Assembly (NCBI GenBank): GCA_019242475.1
Contig: JAFAVK010000034.1
Coordinates: 1-64,000, forward strand
Origin: Acidobacteriota bacterium
GTDB taxonomy: Bacteria > Acidobacteriota > Blastocatellia > Pyrinomonadales > Pyrinomonadaceae
Direction of reading: 5' to 3'
DNA: 64,000 bases
The notes under the pieces are model-generated. The model had not been told where the DNA came from and made no database searches. It saw only the letters and a list, made by a program, of their open reading frames with translations. The position numbers were made by a program, and so were the translations under genes. Shown here piece by piece: positions 50,459 to 59,008 of the stretch; position 1 is the first letter of the stretch; each line of letters opens with the position of its first letter.

Positions 50459-51810
50459 CGTGGTGAACCTCCTTCCGTATTGCCCTTGTCCTGGGTGCCC
50501 CCACTGTCGCGTGCGAGCCAGTCGCAGAGTCTCTGCGTCAGCAGCTCGCCGGCGACGCGGTGGCCTTCCTCGTTCCAGTGGCCGTTGCCGCGCTGCGCGC
50601 CGAAGCCGTGGAGGAAGACTTTAGTCCGGTCGGCGTAGGCTTGCAGGTCGGGCGCGAGGTTGTAGACGGGGAAGCCCTCGCGCTCGCCCACGCTTTGGAA
50701 ACGGCGCTCGGCGTAGAAGAGGTCTGCGGCGCCGACGCGCTGCGCGAATGCCTCGCGGGCGGCCGGGTCTGGGAAGACCTGTATGCCGTTGCTGAGCGTG
50801 ACGACGTAGAGGCGCGCGCCGTGGCTTTTGACTTCGGCGTTCATCTCGGCCAGCAGCCTTTCGGTGACGAGCCAGGCGTCGCGCCAGGTGTCGTCAGGGG
50901 GCTCGCGGTAGATGACGTTGGCCGTGCCCAGCTCGTCGGCCGGCGCGCCCCCCGCGGGCGCGGCCGGGTTGGGCTGCCCCGCGTCCTTCGTCTGCGCCGC
51001 GCCCGCGCCGTTCTTCTCCTTTGCCAAACGCCGCTGCTCGCGCCAGGCGTCGAGGCGCGACTTGATGGCGCCCTGCGCTTCGTGGATGGCCTGGACGAAG
51101 CGGAGGTGCTCGCGCAGCCAGCGGCCCAGGCGGTTGAGCGCGGAGTCGCGCAGGCGGAAGGCGGAGGTGCGGCGGAAGGAATCGTCGAGGGTGAGTTTGT
51201 CGCCGTCCAAACGGAAGTACGGAATCTCGTCCGTCAACTTCAGAGCGCGCGAGTTGTCGAGCACGTCGTTGTTCGTCGTCACGGCGAGCAGAACCACGTC
51301 GGGCGAATAACCCCAGACCTTCTCGCGCAAGGTCAAAAGCTCCTGCGCCGTGCCGTAGCCGGAGACGCCGAAGTTGATGACCTCGACCTCTCGCCCTTCG
51401 AGCGCGAGGCACGCATGCAGCCCCGCCTCCAACACAGACCAGAACGCCTGCTCGCGCTCGACCTGAAACGCCTCGGCGTACGAGTCGCCGACGACGGCGA
51501 TGCGCAGCGTGTTCGTGGGCTTCTCCTTCGCGTGCTCGCGGTCGCGCAGGCCGTCGGAGTTGATGCGGACGAAGGCCGCGCCCTCGCGCCGGTAACGCCC
51601 CTCGGCGCCCGGCCACAGTGAATAGCCGCGCACCTCGTCCGGCTGGTAGAAGACCGGGTAGGTGTAGCCGACGACGCGCAGGAAGAGCTCGAAGACGAGC
51701 AGGGCGAAGACGACGCTCGCGGCGACGACCGCGAGCTTCACGCGCAACGGCGGCTTCGCTCTTCCCTCCGACGTGCTTTCGGTGTCCGGACTGCTTGCGG
51801 GGTTGTTCAT
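50455..51810 (-). CDS. membrane-anchored SGNH/GDSL hydrolase
   Basis: 451 residues from ATG 51808-51810. One N-terminal helix (VKLAVVAASVVFALLVFELFL), then SGNH blocks: VVGDSYAEAF (Ser), FGVSGYGTAQE (Gly), TTNNDV (Asn) and GNGHWNEEGH (His). Similar to O-acyl or cell-envelope esterases; substrate unknown. Co-translated with yceI. Divergent from the class IV aminotransferase gene. Confidence 0.85.
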   Translation of the reverse strand: MNNPASSPDTESTSEGRAKPPLRVKLAVVAASVVFALLVFELFLRVVGYTYPVFYQPDEVRGYSLWPGAEGRYRREGAAFVRINSDGLRDREHAKEKPTNTLRIAVVGDSYAEAFQVEREQAFWSVLEAGLHACLALEGREVEVINFGVSGYGTAQELLTLREKVWGYSPDVVLLAVTTNNDVLDNSRALKLTDEIPYFRLDGDKLTLDDSFRRTSAFRLRDSALNRLGRWLREHLRFVQAIHEAQGAIKSRLDAWREQRRLAKEKNGAGAAQTKDAGQPNPAAPAGGAPADELGTANVIYREPPDDTWRDAWLVTERLLAEMNAEVKSHGARLYVVTLSNGIQVFPDPAAREAFAQRVGAADLFYAERRFQSVGEREGFPVYNLAPDLQAYADRTKVFLHGFGAQRGNGHWNEEGHRVAGELLTQRLCDWLARDSGGTQDKGNTEGGSPR

Positions 51811-51919
51811 CTGTTTCGGCGGCGAGGATACAACAGGCGCGGCGGCGGCGTAAAAAGTTAGCAAAGACCGGCGGCGTTCGTGTATGCTGCCGCGGCACCT
51901 GAGACGCATCACTCCCGAG

Positions 51920-52804
51920 ATGCACCGGCACGTCATACTCAACCGTCGTCTCCTCGAAGCGGGGCGCGCGCGGCTGCACGCCGTCACGTCGGCCGCGCTC
52001 TACGGGCGCGGCGTCTTCACGACGGTCGCCGTGCACAAGGGTCGCCCCTTCCTCTGGGACGCGCACTGGGCGCGTCTGCTCGCGCACGCCGAAAGGGTCG
52101 GCGTCGAGTGCGACTTCGGCGACAACGAGGCGGCGCTCCTCCTCTCGCGTCTCGTCGAGGCCAACGAAGTCGCGGAGGGCCGGGCGCGCGTCCAACTGCT
52201 CGCGCGCCCCGTGCGCGCGCGCTGGAAGGCGGGGGACGAGGGGCGCGCCTCCGACCTGCTGATGTTGACGGCCGACGCGTGGGCGCCGCCCGACAGCCTG
52301 GCGCTGACCGTCTCGCCCTACCGCGTCAACACCTGCTCGCCGCTCGTCGGGGTGAAGACCGTCAACCGGCTCGAACAGATCATGGCGTGGGAGGAGGCGC
52401 GGGCTCGGGACTTCGACGAATCGGTCGTCTGCAACGAGCGCGGCGAGGTCGCCTGCGCGACGACGGCGAACCTCTTCTGGGTCAAGCACGGCACCGTCTA
52501 CACGCCAGCGCTCGCGACCGGAGCCGTGGCCGGCACGACCCGCGCGCGCGTCATCGAGTTGGCTTCCGACCTGGCCGTCCCGCTCTCGGAGGGCGCGCAC
52601 ACTTTGCACGACATGGCCGAGGCCGACGAGGTCTTCCTCACCTCGGCCGCGCTCGGCGTCGCGCTCGTCACCGTCTTCGACTACCACCGCTACACGGTTC
52701 CCGTCGGCAGCCCCGCGTTGCGCCTGCGCGAAGCCTACCGCCAGCTCACGCTCGACCCGGAGGCGTTCGCGCCCGTGCCCGAACAGAGCCGCGTCCCCGA
52801 GTGA
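51920..52804 (+). CDS. class IV PLP aminotransferase/aminodeoxychorismate-lyase-like
   Basis: 294 residues. SAALYGRGVFTTVAVHKGRPFLWDAHWARL, PLP lysine in VGVKTVNRL and EVACATTANLFWVK, all standard for fold-IV enzymes (BCAT, D-amino acid transaminase, PabC). The sequence type leans to PabC, but single-gene context gives no pathway. An in-frame ATG 12 codons up (51884) is possible. Confidence 0.85.
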   Translation: MHRHVILNRRLLEAGRARLHAVTSAALYGRGVFTTVAVHKGRPFLWDAHWARLLAHAERVGVECDFGDNEAALLLSRLVEANEVAEGRARVQLLARPVRARWKAGDEGRASDLLMLTADAWAPPDSLALTVSPYRVNTCSPLVGVKTVNRLEQIMAWEEARARDFDESVVCNERGEVACATTANLFWVKHGTVYTPALATGAVAGTTRARVIELASDLAVPLSEGAHTLHDMAEADEVFLTSAALGVALVTVFDYHRYTVPVGSPALRLREAYRQLTLDPEAFAPVPEQSRVPE

Positions 52805-52892
52805 CAAGAATCTTGCGCCGGGCGGGAGGTTTTTGTGTTAATCTCACGCCCGCAATCCAGGAAGCACCCAGAGAAACATTCGGAGGATTGAG

Positions 52893-53687
52893 ATGTTCGA
52901 CCCAACCTTGCATCTTCCCGTGAGCCTCGCGATGTCCCAGAACATCTTCCACTCGCCCTCGGGCGACGAGATCGTGCGCATCATCTTCCGCTGGGCGCAC
53001 TTCGTCGGCGGCATCACCTGGATCGGGATGCTCTACTTCTTCAACCTCGTCAACGTCAACTTCATGAAGGCGCTCGACGCGCCGACGAAGAAGATCGTCG
53101 TCCCCAACCTGATGCCGACTGCGCTCTGGTACTTCCGCTGGGGCGCGGTCGTGACCGTCATCGCGGGCCTCGGCTACTACGCGATGTACATCCTGCGCGG
53201 CGACGTGATTAACGCCAACAGCGACGGCGCGGGCGCCAACACGTGGCTCATCCTCCTCGTCTGGCTCATCATCTCGGGGGCGGCGTGGGCCATCTACGCC
53301 TACGTCCTGCTACCGAACCTGAACAAGGACGGGAAGATTCTGGGGGCGGCGACCGCGGCGCTCGTCATCGCGCTGGCGGTGGCGCTCCTCTGGTTCCTCG
53401 ACTCGCAGCTGACGGGGCGGCGCGACCACTGGGCCAGCAACAAGACGCTCTCCATCGGCGTCGGCGGCGCCCTGGGCATCATCATGCTCCTCAACGTGTG
53501 GGGCATCATCTGGCCGGCGCAGAAGCGGATCATCGCGGCCACGGTCGCCGGCACCCCGCCCGACGCCGCGCTCGCGCGCCGCGCCTTCCTCGCCTCGCGC
53601 ACCAACGCCTGGCTCTCGCTCCCGCTGCTCTTCTTCATGGGCACCTCGCACGGCGACTACGTCATCTTCGGCCGCAACGCCGGCTAA
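52893..53687 (+). CDS. PuuD-like membrane protein (urate oxidase membrane domain type)
   Basis: 264 residues, about six helices. FRWAHFVGGITWIGMLYFFNLVN and WYFRWGAVVTVIAGLGYY match the membrane domain of PuuD urate hydroxylases; the cytochrome c part is absent. The family name may not mean urate oxidation here; a haem-related electron-transfer membrane subunit is possible. GGAGG lies before the start. Confidence 0.75.
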   Translation: MFDPTLHLPVSLAMSQNIFHSPSGDEIVRIIFRWAHFVGGITWIGMLYFFNLVNVNFMKALDAPTKKIVVPNLMPTALWYFRWGAVVTVIAGLGYYAMYILRGDVINANSDGAGANTWLILLVWLIISGAAWAIYAYVLLPNLNKDGKILGAATAALVIALAVALLWFLDSQLTGRRDHWASNKTLSIGVGGALGIIMLLNVWGIIWPAQKRIIAATVAGTPPDAALARRAFLASRTNAWLSLPLLFFMGTSHGDYVIFGRNAG

Positions 53688-53694
53688 AAAGGTC

Positions 53695-53751
53695 GGGGGA
53701 AAGGGAAGGGGGAAGGGAGTTAACTTTACCCTTCCCCCTTCCCTTTCCCCC
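53695..53751. repeat. heptamer hairpin, GGGAAGG family
   Basis: Perfect 23-base purine/pyrimidine stem (53695-53717 with 53729-53751), loop 11. Begins just after the PuuD-like stop. Confidence 0.85.
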
Positions 53752-53892
53752 TGACCCTGCCTTCGGTTTATAATCCTCCCAAGTCTAAGCAGCGCGACAA
53801 CCCGGAGTTAAGGAGGCCCGCGGCCGCGTGTGTGCGGCGCGGGCGGCCGCCTCGCGTATGCGAGTTGCCGCAGTCATACCAAGGAGGATGTG

Positions 53893-54549
53893 ATGACAGA
53901 CGTGAAGCTTTACACGGCGAAGCAGTTCGACCTGAGCGGGCTGAACGGGATTTCCGACCGGACGCTGGAGATGCACTTCAAGCTCTACGAGGGCTACGTC
54001 ACGAACACCAACACGCTGACGACCAAGATCACCGAGATCCTCTCGGACGGCAAGGTCGATCAGGAGGAGATGCCCGCCTACTCGGAGCTGACCCGCCGCA
54101 TGGGCTTCGAGTACAACGGCATGGTCTTGCACGAGTGGTACTTCGGCAACATGCGGAAGGGCTCGACGACGACCGACCCCGAGAAGAACTCGAACTTCTA
54201 CCGGCTGGCCGAGCAGTCGTTCGGCAGCTACGACATCTGGAAGACCGACTTCATGTCGGTGGGCAAGATGCGCGGCGTGGGCTGGGCGGTCTGCTACCAG
54301 GACCCGTTCAACCAGCGGCTCTCGAACCACTGGATCACGCTGCACGAGGTCGGGAACGTCGCCGGCTTCGTCCCCGTGCTCGTCATGGACGTGTGGGAGC
54401 ACGCCTTCCTGCTCGACTACAAGCCGGCCGAGCGGCCGAAGTACATCGAGGCGTTCTTCTCCAACATCGACTGGGCGTCCTGCGAGCAGCGGCTCCAGCA
54501 GGGCGGCAGCTCGCGCCCCGCGGCCGCCGCGGCCGCCCAGAGCGAATAG
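53893..54549 (+). CDS. iron/manganese superoxide dismutase
   Basis: 218 residues. Metal ligands His28, His80, Asp166 and His170 (DVWEHAF), LHEWYFGN and SNHWITLHEVG. ATG 53893 with GGAGG upstream. A poly-Ala tail ends the protein. Disproportionates superoxide in the cytoplasm; the metal cannot be told from this sequence. Confidence 0.93.
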   Translation: MTDVKLYTAKQFDLSGLNGISDRTLEMHFKLYEGYVTNTNTLTTKITEILSDGKVDQEEMPAYSELTRRMGFEYNGMVLHEWYFGNMRKGSTTTDPEKNSNFYRLAEQSFGSYDIWKTDFMSVGKMRGVGWAVCYQDPFNQRLSNHWITLHEVGNVAGFVPVLVMDVWEHAFLLDYKPAERPKYIEAFFSNIDWASCEQRLQQGGSSRPAAAAAAQSE

Positions 54550-54559
54550 AACGAAGAAC

Positions 54560-54639
54560 AGTAGGCAATGGGCAGGCGGCAGTAGGCAGTAGAAGAGGTT
54601 TTGCCTTAACTGCCTACTGCCGCCTGCCTACTGCCTACT
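54560..54639. repeat. heptamer hairpin, GGCAGTA family
   Basis: 31-base arms (54560-54590, 54609-54639) with two mismatches; same family as 42178-42325. Confidence 0.88.
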
Positions 54640-54669
54640 AATTCCTACTTACCCAACCGGAGGCCCTTG

Positions 54670-55677
54670 ATGAAACTCTCTCGACTCCTGCTCGTCTTGT
54701 GCGCGCTCGCGCTCTCCGCCGTGGGGCTCGCGGGCTGCTCTTCGGACACGAACACGAACACGGCGAACGCCAACGCGAACGCGAACGCGGCCGCCGCGTC
54801 GCCGACTCCGGCCGCGCAGGCGCTCTCCGTGGTCGAGCGCCCGCAGAAGATCAAAGACATGTCGGCGCAGCGCGGCGAGCAGGACGCGGCCGCGCCCGCG
54901 CTGACCATCGTCGAGCCGAAGGAGGGCGCGGCCGTCCAGGGCTCGACCGTCAAGCTGAGCCTCAAGCTCGCGGGCGACCTCAAGGGCTACCAGCCGCACA
55001 AAGACCCCGCGACGGGGATGGGCAACCACATCCACGTCATCCTCGACAACCAGCCCTACGAGGCTTACTACGAGCTGGGCCGGCCCTTCGAGCTGCGCAA
55101 CGTCTCCGAGGGCGCGCACACCATCCGCGTCTTCGCCTCGCGCCCGTGGCACGAGAGCTACAAGAACGCGGGCAACTTCCAGATGGTCTCGTTCACGGTG
55201 AAGGGCGGCGGCGACGCGTCGAAGCCGACGACGACGGGCGGCGGCCAGAAGATGGCCGACAACGCCAACGCCGCGAAGCCCGCCGCGTCACCTTCCGCCT
55301 CGCCCGCGGCCTCGCCCACGCCGGGGCCGGAAGGCAAGGACATGCAGCCCTCGACGGGCGGGGCCGTTGACCGCTCGAAGCCGCTGCTGACCTACAGCCG
55401 GCCGAAGGGCGAGTACAAGGGCGGGGACGCCGACGCCATCATGATCGACTTCTGGCTCTCGAACGCGAAGCTGCAAGGCGACGGCGGCGACTACCGCGTC
55501 CGCTACACGGTGGACGGCGGCGAGGCGAAGTACCTCGACAAGTGGGAGCCGATCTGGCTCACGGGCTGGGCGGCGGGCAAGCACACCGTCAAGCTCGAAC
55601 TCGTGGACAAGTCCGGCAACCTCGTCGATAACGGCGGCTACAACTCGACCTCGCGCGACATCACGGTGACGAAGTAG
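54670..55677 (+). CDS. lipoprotein with two beta-sandwich-like domains
   Basis: 335 residues. Lipobox LAGC, an Asn/Ala-rich spacer (TNTNTANANANAN), then two similar domains (LSLKLAGDLKGYQPHKDPATG with HIHVILDN; IDFWLSNAKLQGDGGDYRVRYTVDGG) joined by a Lys/Ala/Pro linker. They resemble carbohydrate-binding or Ig-like folds; no catalytic site. GGAGG before ATG 54670. Function unknown. Confidence 0.75.
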   Translation: MKLSRLLLVLCALALSAVGLAGCSSDTNTNTANANANANAAAASPTPAAQALSVVERPQKIKDMSAQRGEQDAAAPALTIVEPKEGAAVQGSTVKLSLKLAGDLKGYQPHKDPATGMGNHIHVILDNQPYEAYYELGRPFELRNVSEGAHTIRVFASRPWHESYKNAGNFQMVSFTVKGGGDASKPTTTGGGQKMADNANAAKPAASPSASPAASPTPGPEGKDMQPSTGGAVDRSKPLLTYSRPKGEYKGGDADAIMIDFWLSNAKLQGDGGDYRVRYTVDGGEAKYLDKWEPIWLTGWAAGKHTVKLELVDKSGNLVDNGGYNSTSRDITVTK

Positions 55678-55679
55678 GA

Positions 55680-55797
55680 AAGGCAAAAGGCAAAGGGCAA
55701 ACTTCAAAAGGCAAAAGGCAAAAGTGAAAGACGAGAGCCGCGCGGGCCGCCGTCTTCATTTTTGCCTTTTGCCTTTTGAAGTTTGCCTTTTGCCTTC
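55680..55797. repeat. heptamer hairpin, AAAGGCA family
   Basis: Copy of the element at 18471-18584, including the inner GACGAGAGCCG/GCCGTCTTCA stem. The TGA stop (55796-55798) of the minus-strand gene lies in its right edge. Confidence 0.9.
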
Positions 55798-57685
55798 ACT
55801 GCCCGCCGAGCTTCTTCTTCTCGGCCACGGCCTCCTGGTAGAAGCGGTCGGTCGGCTGGGTCGAAGAGATGACGGCGTCGAACTCGCGGAGCGCGTCCTC
55901 GCGCCGTTCGAGGTGGGCGAGGATGCGGCCGCTGGAGAGGTGCGCGCGCACGACGATGGAGGGGTCTGTGTCGGGCGTCGCGAAGAGGATCGCCTGGCGG
56001 AAGTGGCCGAGCGCGGCGTTGAGGCGCTCGGCCTGGACGGCCTCGTCGATGGCCTCCTGCGCCGCGAGCGAGGCCGCCTGGCCGAGCGTGAAGTAGACGA
56101 GCGGCTCGTTCGCGTACTCGCCCTTGAGCGCGGCGAGACGCGCGTCGGCCTCCTCGTAGTTGCGCAGGCGCAGCAGCTCGCCTACGTCGTTGAGGCCCTT
56201 GATGAGCGCCGCGCGGCGCTCGTCGGTCGGCTGCGGCTCCGCGGGCGCGGCCGCTACCACCACCGCCGCCGAGCGGCGCTCGCGCACGCGCGCCACCGCC
56301 GCCGCGTACTCGGCCGGGCGCTTCAGCTCGCGCTCGACCGTGAAGGCCGCGATCATGTCGGGCATGTAGTTCGCCACGTCGAAGCCCGCGCCCTCGAAGC
56401 CGCGCAGCTGTTCGGCGAAGTGGAACGAGAGCACCGCGCCGCGCTCGTAAGCCTCGGCCAGCTGCGCCGTCGTCGATTCCTGGATGGCCGCCTGCCGGTC
56501 TTTCGACTCCTTGAGCGCGGCGTCCTTCGCGGCCTGGTCTCTGGCGGCCTGCAAACGCCGGCTCGTGTCGAGCTGTAGAGCGGCCAGCCGCACCAGCTCG
56601 TCCATGCGCGCGTCGGCCGCCGCGACGAGCGAGCGCGCGACGGCGAGGAAAACGTCCGGGCCGAACGTGCGCCCGCGGCGCGCCTGCTCGGCTTCGAGGA
56701 GCTGCTTGATTTCGGGGCGGCGCGCGACGACCTCGCGGCTGAAGCGCGCGACCAGGGGGTCTACGATGAACTGCACGTAGGCGCGGCGCGTCTCGGAGAG
56801 GCGCGGGTCGGTCTCCGGGGGCACGATGACGAAGTAGTCGTCGCCGACGGCGCGCAGGTTGATGGCGCCGGGCGCGGCCAGGAGGTCGGGCACGACGCGG
56901 AAGCGGCGCGTGTGCTCGCGCAGGACGGTCGTGACCTTCTTCTCCTCCTTCTTCTTCCCCCGCGGGGGCTCGGCCGAGGGGATGACGACGCGCTCGTTGA
57001 CGAGCGTCTCGGGGCGCGTGTTGAGGTAGGAGAGGACGCCGGCCGCCATGTCGATGGTCAGAGAGCGCAGCTCGCCGCCCGCGGCGCGGTGCATGTTGAG
57101 GTAGTTCGGGAGCCGCGCGTCCATCCCCGAAGACTTGTAGAACTCGCGCAGGAGCGGGACGAAGTCGAGCACTTCGAGGACGCCCGTCGGCAGGTCGTCC
57201 GAGCGCGAGGGCGCCTCGAAGGCGGGCGGCTGCCCGAGCGTGTAGGCGAGCGAGACGTAGCGCGCCGCCTGGTCGGCGGGCGTGTAGTGGACGGCATCAT
57301 TCTCGGGGGTCGCGGGGTTGTCGGCCACGTCCTTCAGCGCGTTGCGCGCGTAGAAGTCCTGCATGCGCTTGCGCAGCGCCGCGTCGAGCCCCGCCTGATC
57401 CTTCCGCACCAGCTCGCGGAAGACCGAGGGGCGCTCGCCCCGCGGCGTCGGGTCCCAGCCGGCGGCGTCGAGCGCGGCCATCATCACGATGAGCCGCGCG
57501 TCGGGCGCGATCTCGATGCCGTAGTCGGTCAGGCCCAGAGAGGCGGCGGGCGCCGGCCGCTGCTGCTGTTGGGCCGGTGCGGGGGTCTGCTTCGGCGCGG
57601 GCGGCGGCGCAGCCTTCTGCCGCGCGGCGACGCCCTGCGCGCACAGCAGCGCGGCGAGGGGGACGTTCAAAAACAACTTCTTCAT
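55796..57685 (-). CDS. exported Gln/Pro-linker protein with TPR-like C-terminus
   Basis: 629 residues from ATG 57683-57685. Signal peptide, then a Pro/Gln-rich segment, a central helical domain (~100-430: LVRKDQAGLDAALRKRMQDFY, FVPLLREFYKSSGMDARLPNYL, ARRGRTFGPDVFLAVARSLV) and C-terminal TPR-like repeats (LRLRNYEEADARLAALKGEYANEPLVYFTLGQAASLA). Its FxRE...PxxxxF and phage-shock-like layout are not assignable. Divergent from the lipoprotein gene's hairpin; probably periplasmic scaffold. Confidence 0.75.
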   Translation of the reverse strand: MKKLFLNVPLAALLCAQGVAARQKAAPPPAPKQTPAPAQQQQRPAPAASLGLTDYGIEIAPDARLIVMMAALDAAGWDPTPRGERPSVFRELVRKDQAGLDAALRKRMQDFYARNALKDVADNPATPENDAVHYTPADQAARYVSLAYTLGQPPAFEAPSRSDDLPTGVLEVLDFVPLLREFYKSSGMDARLPNYLNMHRAAGGELRSLTIDMAAGVLSYLNTRPETLVNERVVIPSAEPPRGKKKEEKKVTTVLREHTRRFRVVPDLLAAPGAINLRAVGDDYFVIVPPETDPRLSETRRAYVQFIVDPLVARFSREVVARRPEIKQLLEAEQARRGRTFGPDVFLAVARSLVAAADARMDELVRLAALQLDTSRRLQAARDQAAKDAALKESKDRQAAIQESTTAQLAEAYERGAVLSFHFAEQLRGFEGAGFDVANYMPDMIAAFTVERELKRPAEYAAAVARVRERRSAAVVVAAAPAEPQPTDERRAALIKGLNDVGELLRLRNYEEADARLAALKGEYANEPLVYFTLGQAASLAAQEAIDEAVQAERLNAALGHFRQAILFATPDTDPSIVVRAHLSSGRILAHLERREDALREFDAVISSTQPTDRFYQEAVAEKKKLGGQ

Positions 57686-57846
57686 CAGCAACCTTCTAAA
57701 ACGGATTGTCGGCGTCGAAGCCTCGGGGGCTCCGGCCATTAGACTCCGGATTCCCTGCGTGGGTTGGCGCGCAGAAGTTTAAGGGTAACAGGGCAGGCGG
57801 CCGTCGAACAAACGGCTGTCGGCGGCGGAAAGGTGGGAAGGCAAAA

Positions 57847-57920
57847 GGCCGTGAACCGTGAACCGTGACAAGAGAAGGCCGGCCCTTCTTGTCACGGTTT
57901 ACGGTTCACGGTTCACGGCC
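57847..57920. repeat. heptamer hairpin, CCGTRAA family
   Basis: Left arm 23 bases (57847-57869), right arm 30 bases (57891-57920): three versus four CCGTRAA units, a clean one-unit difference. Confidence 0.88.
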
Positions 57921-57928
57921 CTTCACGC

Positions 57929-58276
57929 TTACTGGAAGCTGTTGAGCGCCGAGGGCTCGTCGGTGTAGGTGTCGAAGACCGTGAGGAGCTTGGTGATGAC
58001 GAGCAGCTCCTTGATCTTCTCGCCGAGGCCGAGCATCTTAAGCTGGCCCTTCTCGCGGCTGATGGTGGTGTGGCTGGAGACCAGCTCGCCGATGCCGCTC
58101 GAATCCATGTAGCTGACGCCCGACAGGTTCAAAAGCACCTTCTTCTTCCCCTCCTGGACGAGGCGGCGGACGGCGCTCCGGAGGGCGACGTTGCCCTCGC
58201 CGATGGTGATCTTCCCTTCGAGGTCGAGGATCGTCACGTCCCCTGCCTGGCGCTCGCGGATGTTCAGTTCAGCCAT
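57929..58276 (-). CDS. anti-sigma factor antagonist, RsbV/SpoIIAA-like STAS
   Basis: 115 residues: [27 protein letters not shown] and [20 protein letters not shown] with the phosphorylatable DSSG. Binds the anti-sigma kinase when dephosphorylated. The next minus-strand gene upstream (58385-58876) is a matching RsbW-like kinase. Confidence 0.92.
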   Translation of the reverse strand: MAELNIRERQAGDVTILDLEGKITIGEGNVALRSAVRRLVQEGKKKVLLNLSGVSYMDSSGIGELVSSHTTISREKGQLKMLGLGEKIKELLVITKLLTVFDTYTDEPSALNSFQ

Positions 58277-58296
58277 TGCCGGAAATCTCCTGTGTG

Positions 58297-58379
58297 AAAT
58301 TTTGATTTTAGATTTCCGATTTTGCCGACGGCGGCCGCGCCGCCCTGAATCGAAAATCTAAAATCAAAAATCTAAAATT
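58297..58379. repeat. heptamer hairpin, GATTTTA family
   Basis: Arms 58297-58321 and 58348-58379 of GATTTTN units; the right arm is one unit longer. Between the RsbW-like and RsbV-like genes. Confidence 0.82.
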
Positions 58380-58384
58380 ATCTA

Positions 58385-58876
58385 TTACTTCTTCTTGGTC
58401 ATGCGGACGAGAGTGCCGCCCCCGGCGGGGCGCTCCCAGGCGACTTCGTCCATGAAGGTGCGCATGAAGAGGATACCACGCCCGGAGGCTTTGAGGATGT
58501 TCTCCTCGGCCGTCGGGTCGGGCAGGTGCGACGGGTCGAAGCCCTGGCCGCGGTCGCGCACCGTCACGGTGAGCCCGTCGTCGGTGCCCGACATGCCGAT
58601 CTCGACGGGGACGTTCTCGTCCTGCCGGTTGCCGTGCAGCACCGCGTTGGTGACGGCCTCGCGCACGGCCAGGTCGATGCCGAAGAGCGCGTCCTCGGCG
58701 AAGCCCAGCCTCCGCGCGGCGTCCGCGACGGCCGCCGCCGCCTCGCCGATGGCCTCGATGCGGCTCGGCAGCTTGAGTTCGACGGTCTCTTCGGTCACAG
58801 GCTCAAAGGTCGGCGGCCCCGGCCGCACCGGCGCGGCCCACACCACACGCTCTAAAGCTCGACAGGAAGCCTGCAC
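58385..58876 (-). CDS. RsbW-like serine kinase/anti-sigma factor
   Basis: 163 residues from GTG 58876; an internal GTG at 58798 may be the true start. HATPase of the GHKL type: AVREAVTNAVLHGN, VTVRDRGQGFDP and GRGILFMRTFMDEV. It sequesters a sigma factor and phosphorylates its STAS antagonist. No sigma gene is adjacent. Confidence 0.85.
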   Translation of the reverse strand: MQASCRALERVVWAAPVRPGPPTFEPVTEETVELKLPSRIEAIGEAAAAVADAARRLGFAEDALFGIDLAVREAVTNAVLHGNRQDENVPVEIGMSGTDDGLTVTVRDRGQGFDPSHLPDPTAEENILKASGRGILFMRTFMDEVAWERPAGGGTLVRMTKKK

Positions 58877-58912
58877 GGTTTAACACGCCCGCCGCACAAC
58901 TGTCAAGAAAGT

Positions 58913-58992
58913 GAGCAGTTTTCAGTTTTTAGTTTTTCAGTCAGAGCGCACGCCCGGGCTGAAAACTAAAAACTGAAAACTGAAAACTGCTC
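58913..58992. repeat. heptamer hairpin, CAGTTTT family
   Basis: Arms of CAGTTTT/AGTTTTT units; right arm has one more unit. It fills the 132-base divergent space between the RsbW-like gene and aroA. Confidence 0.85.
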
Positions 58993-59008
58993 TGCTAACA
59001 TTGTCCGC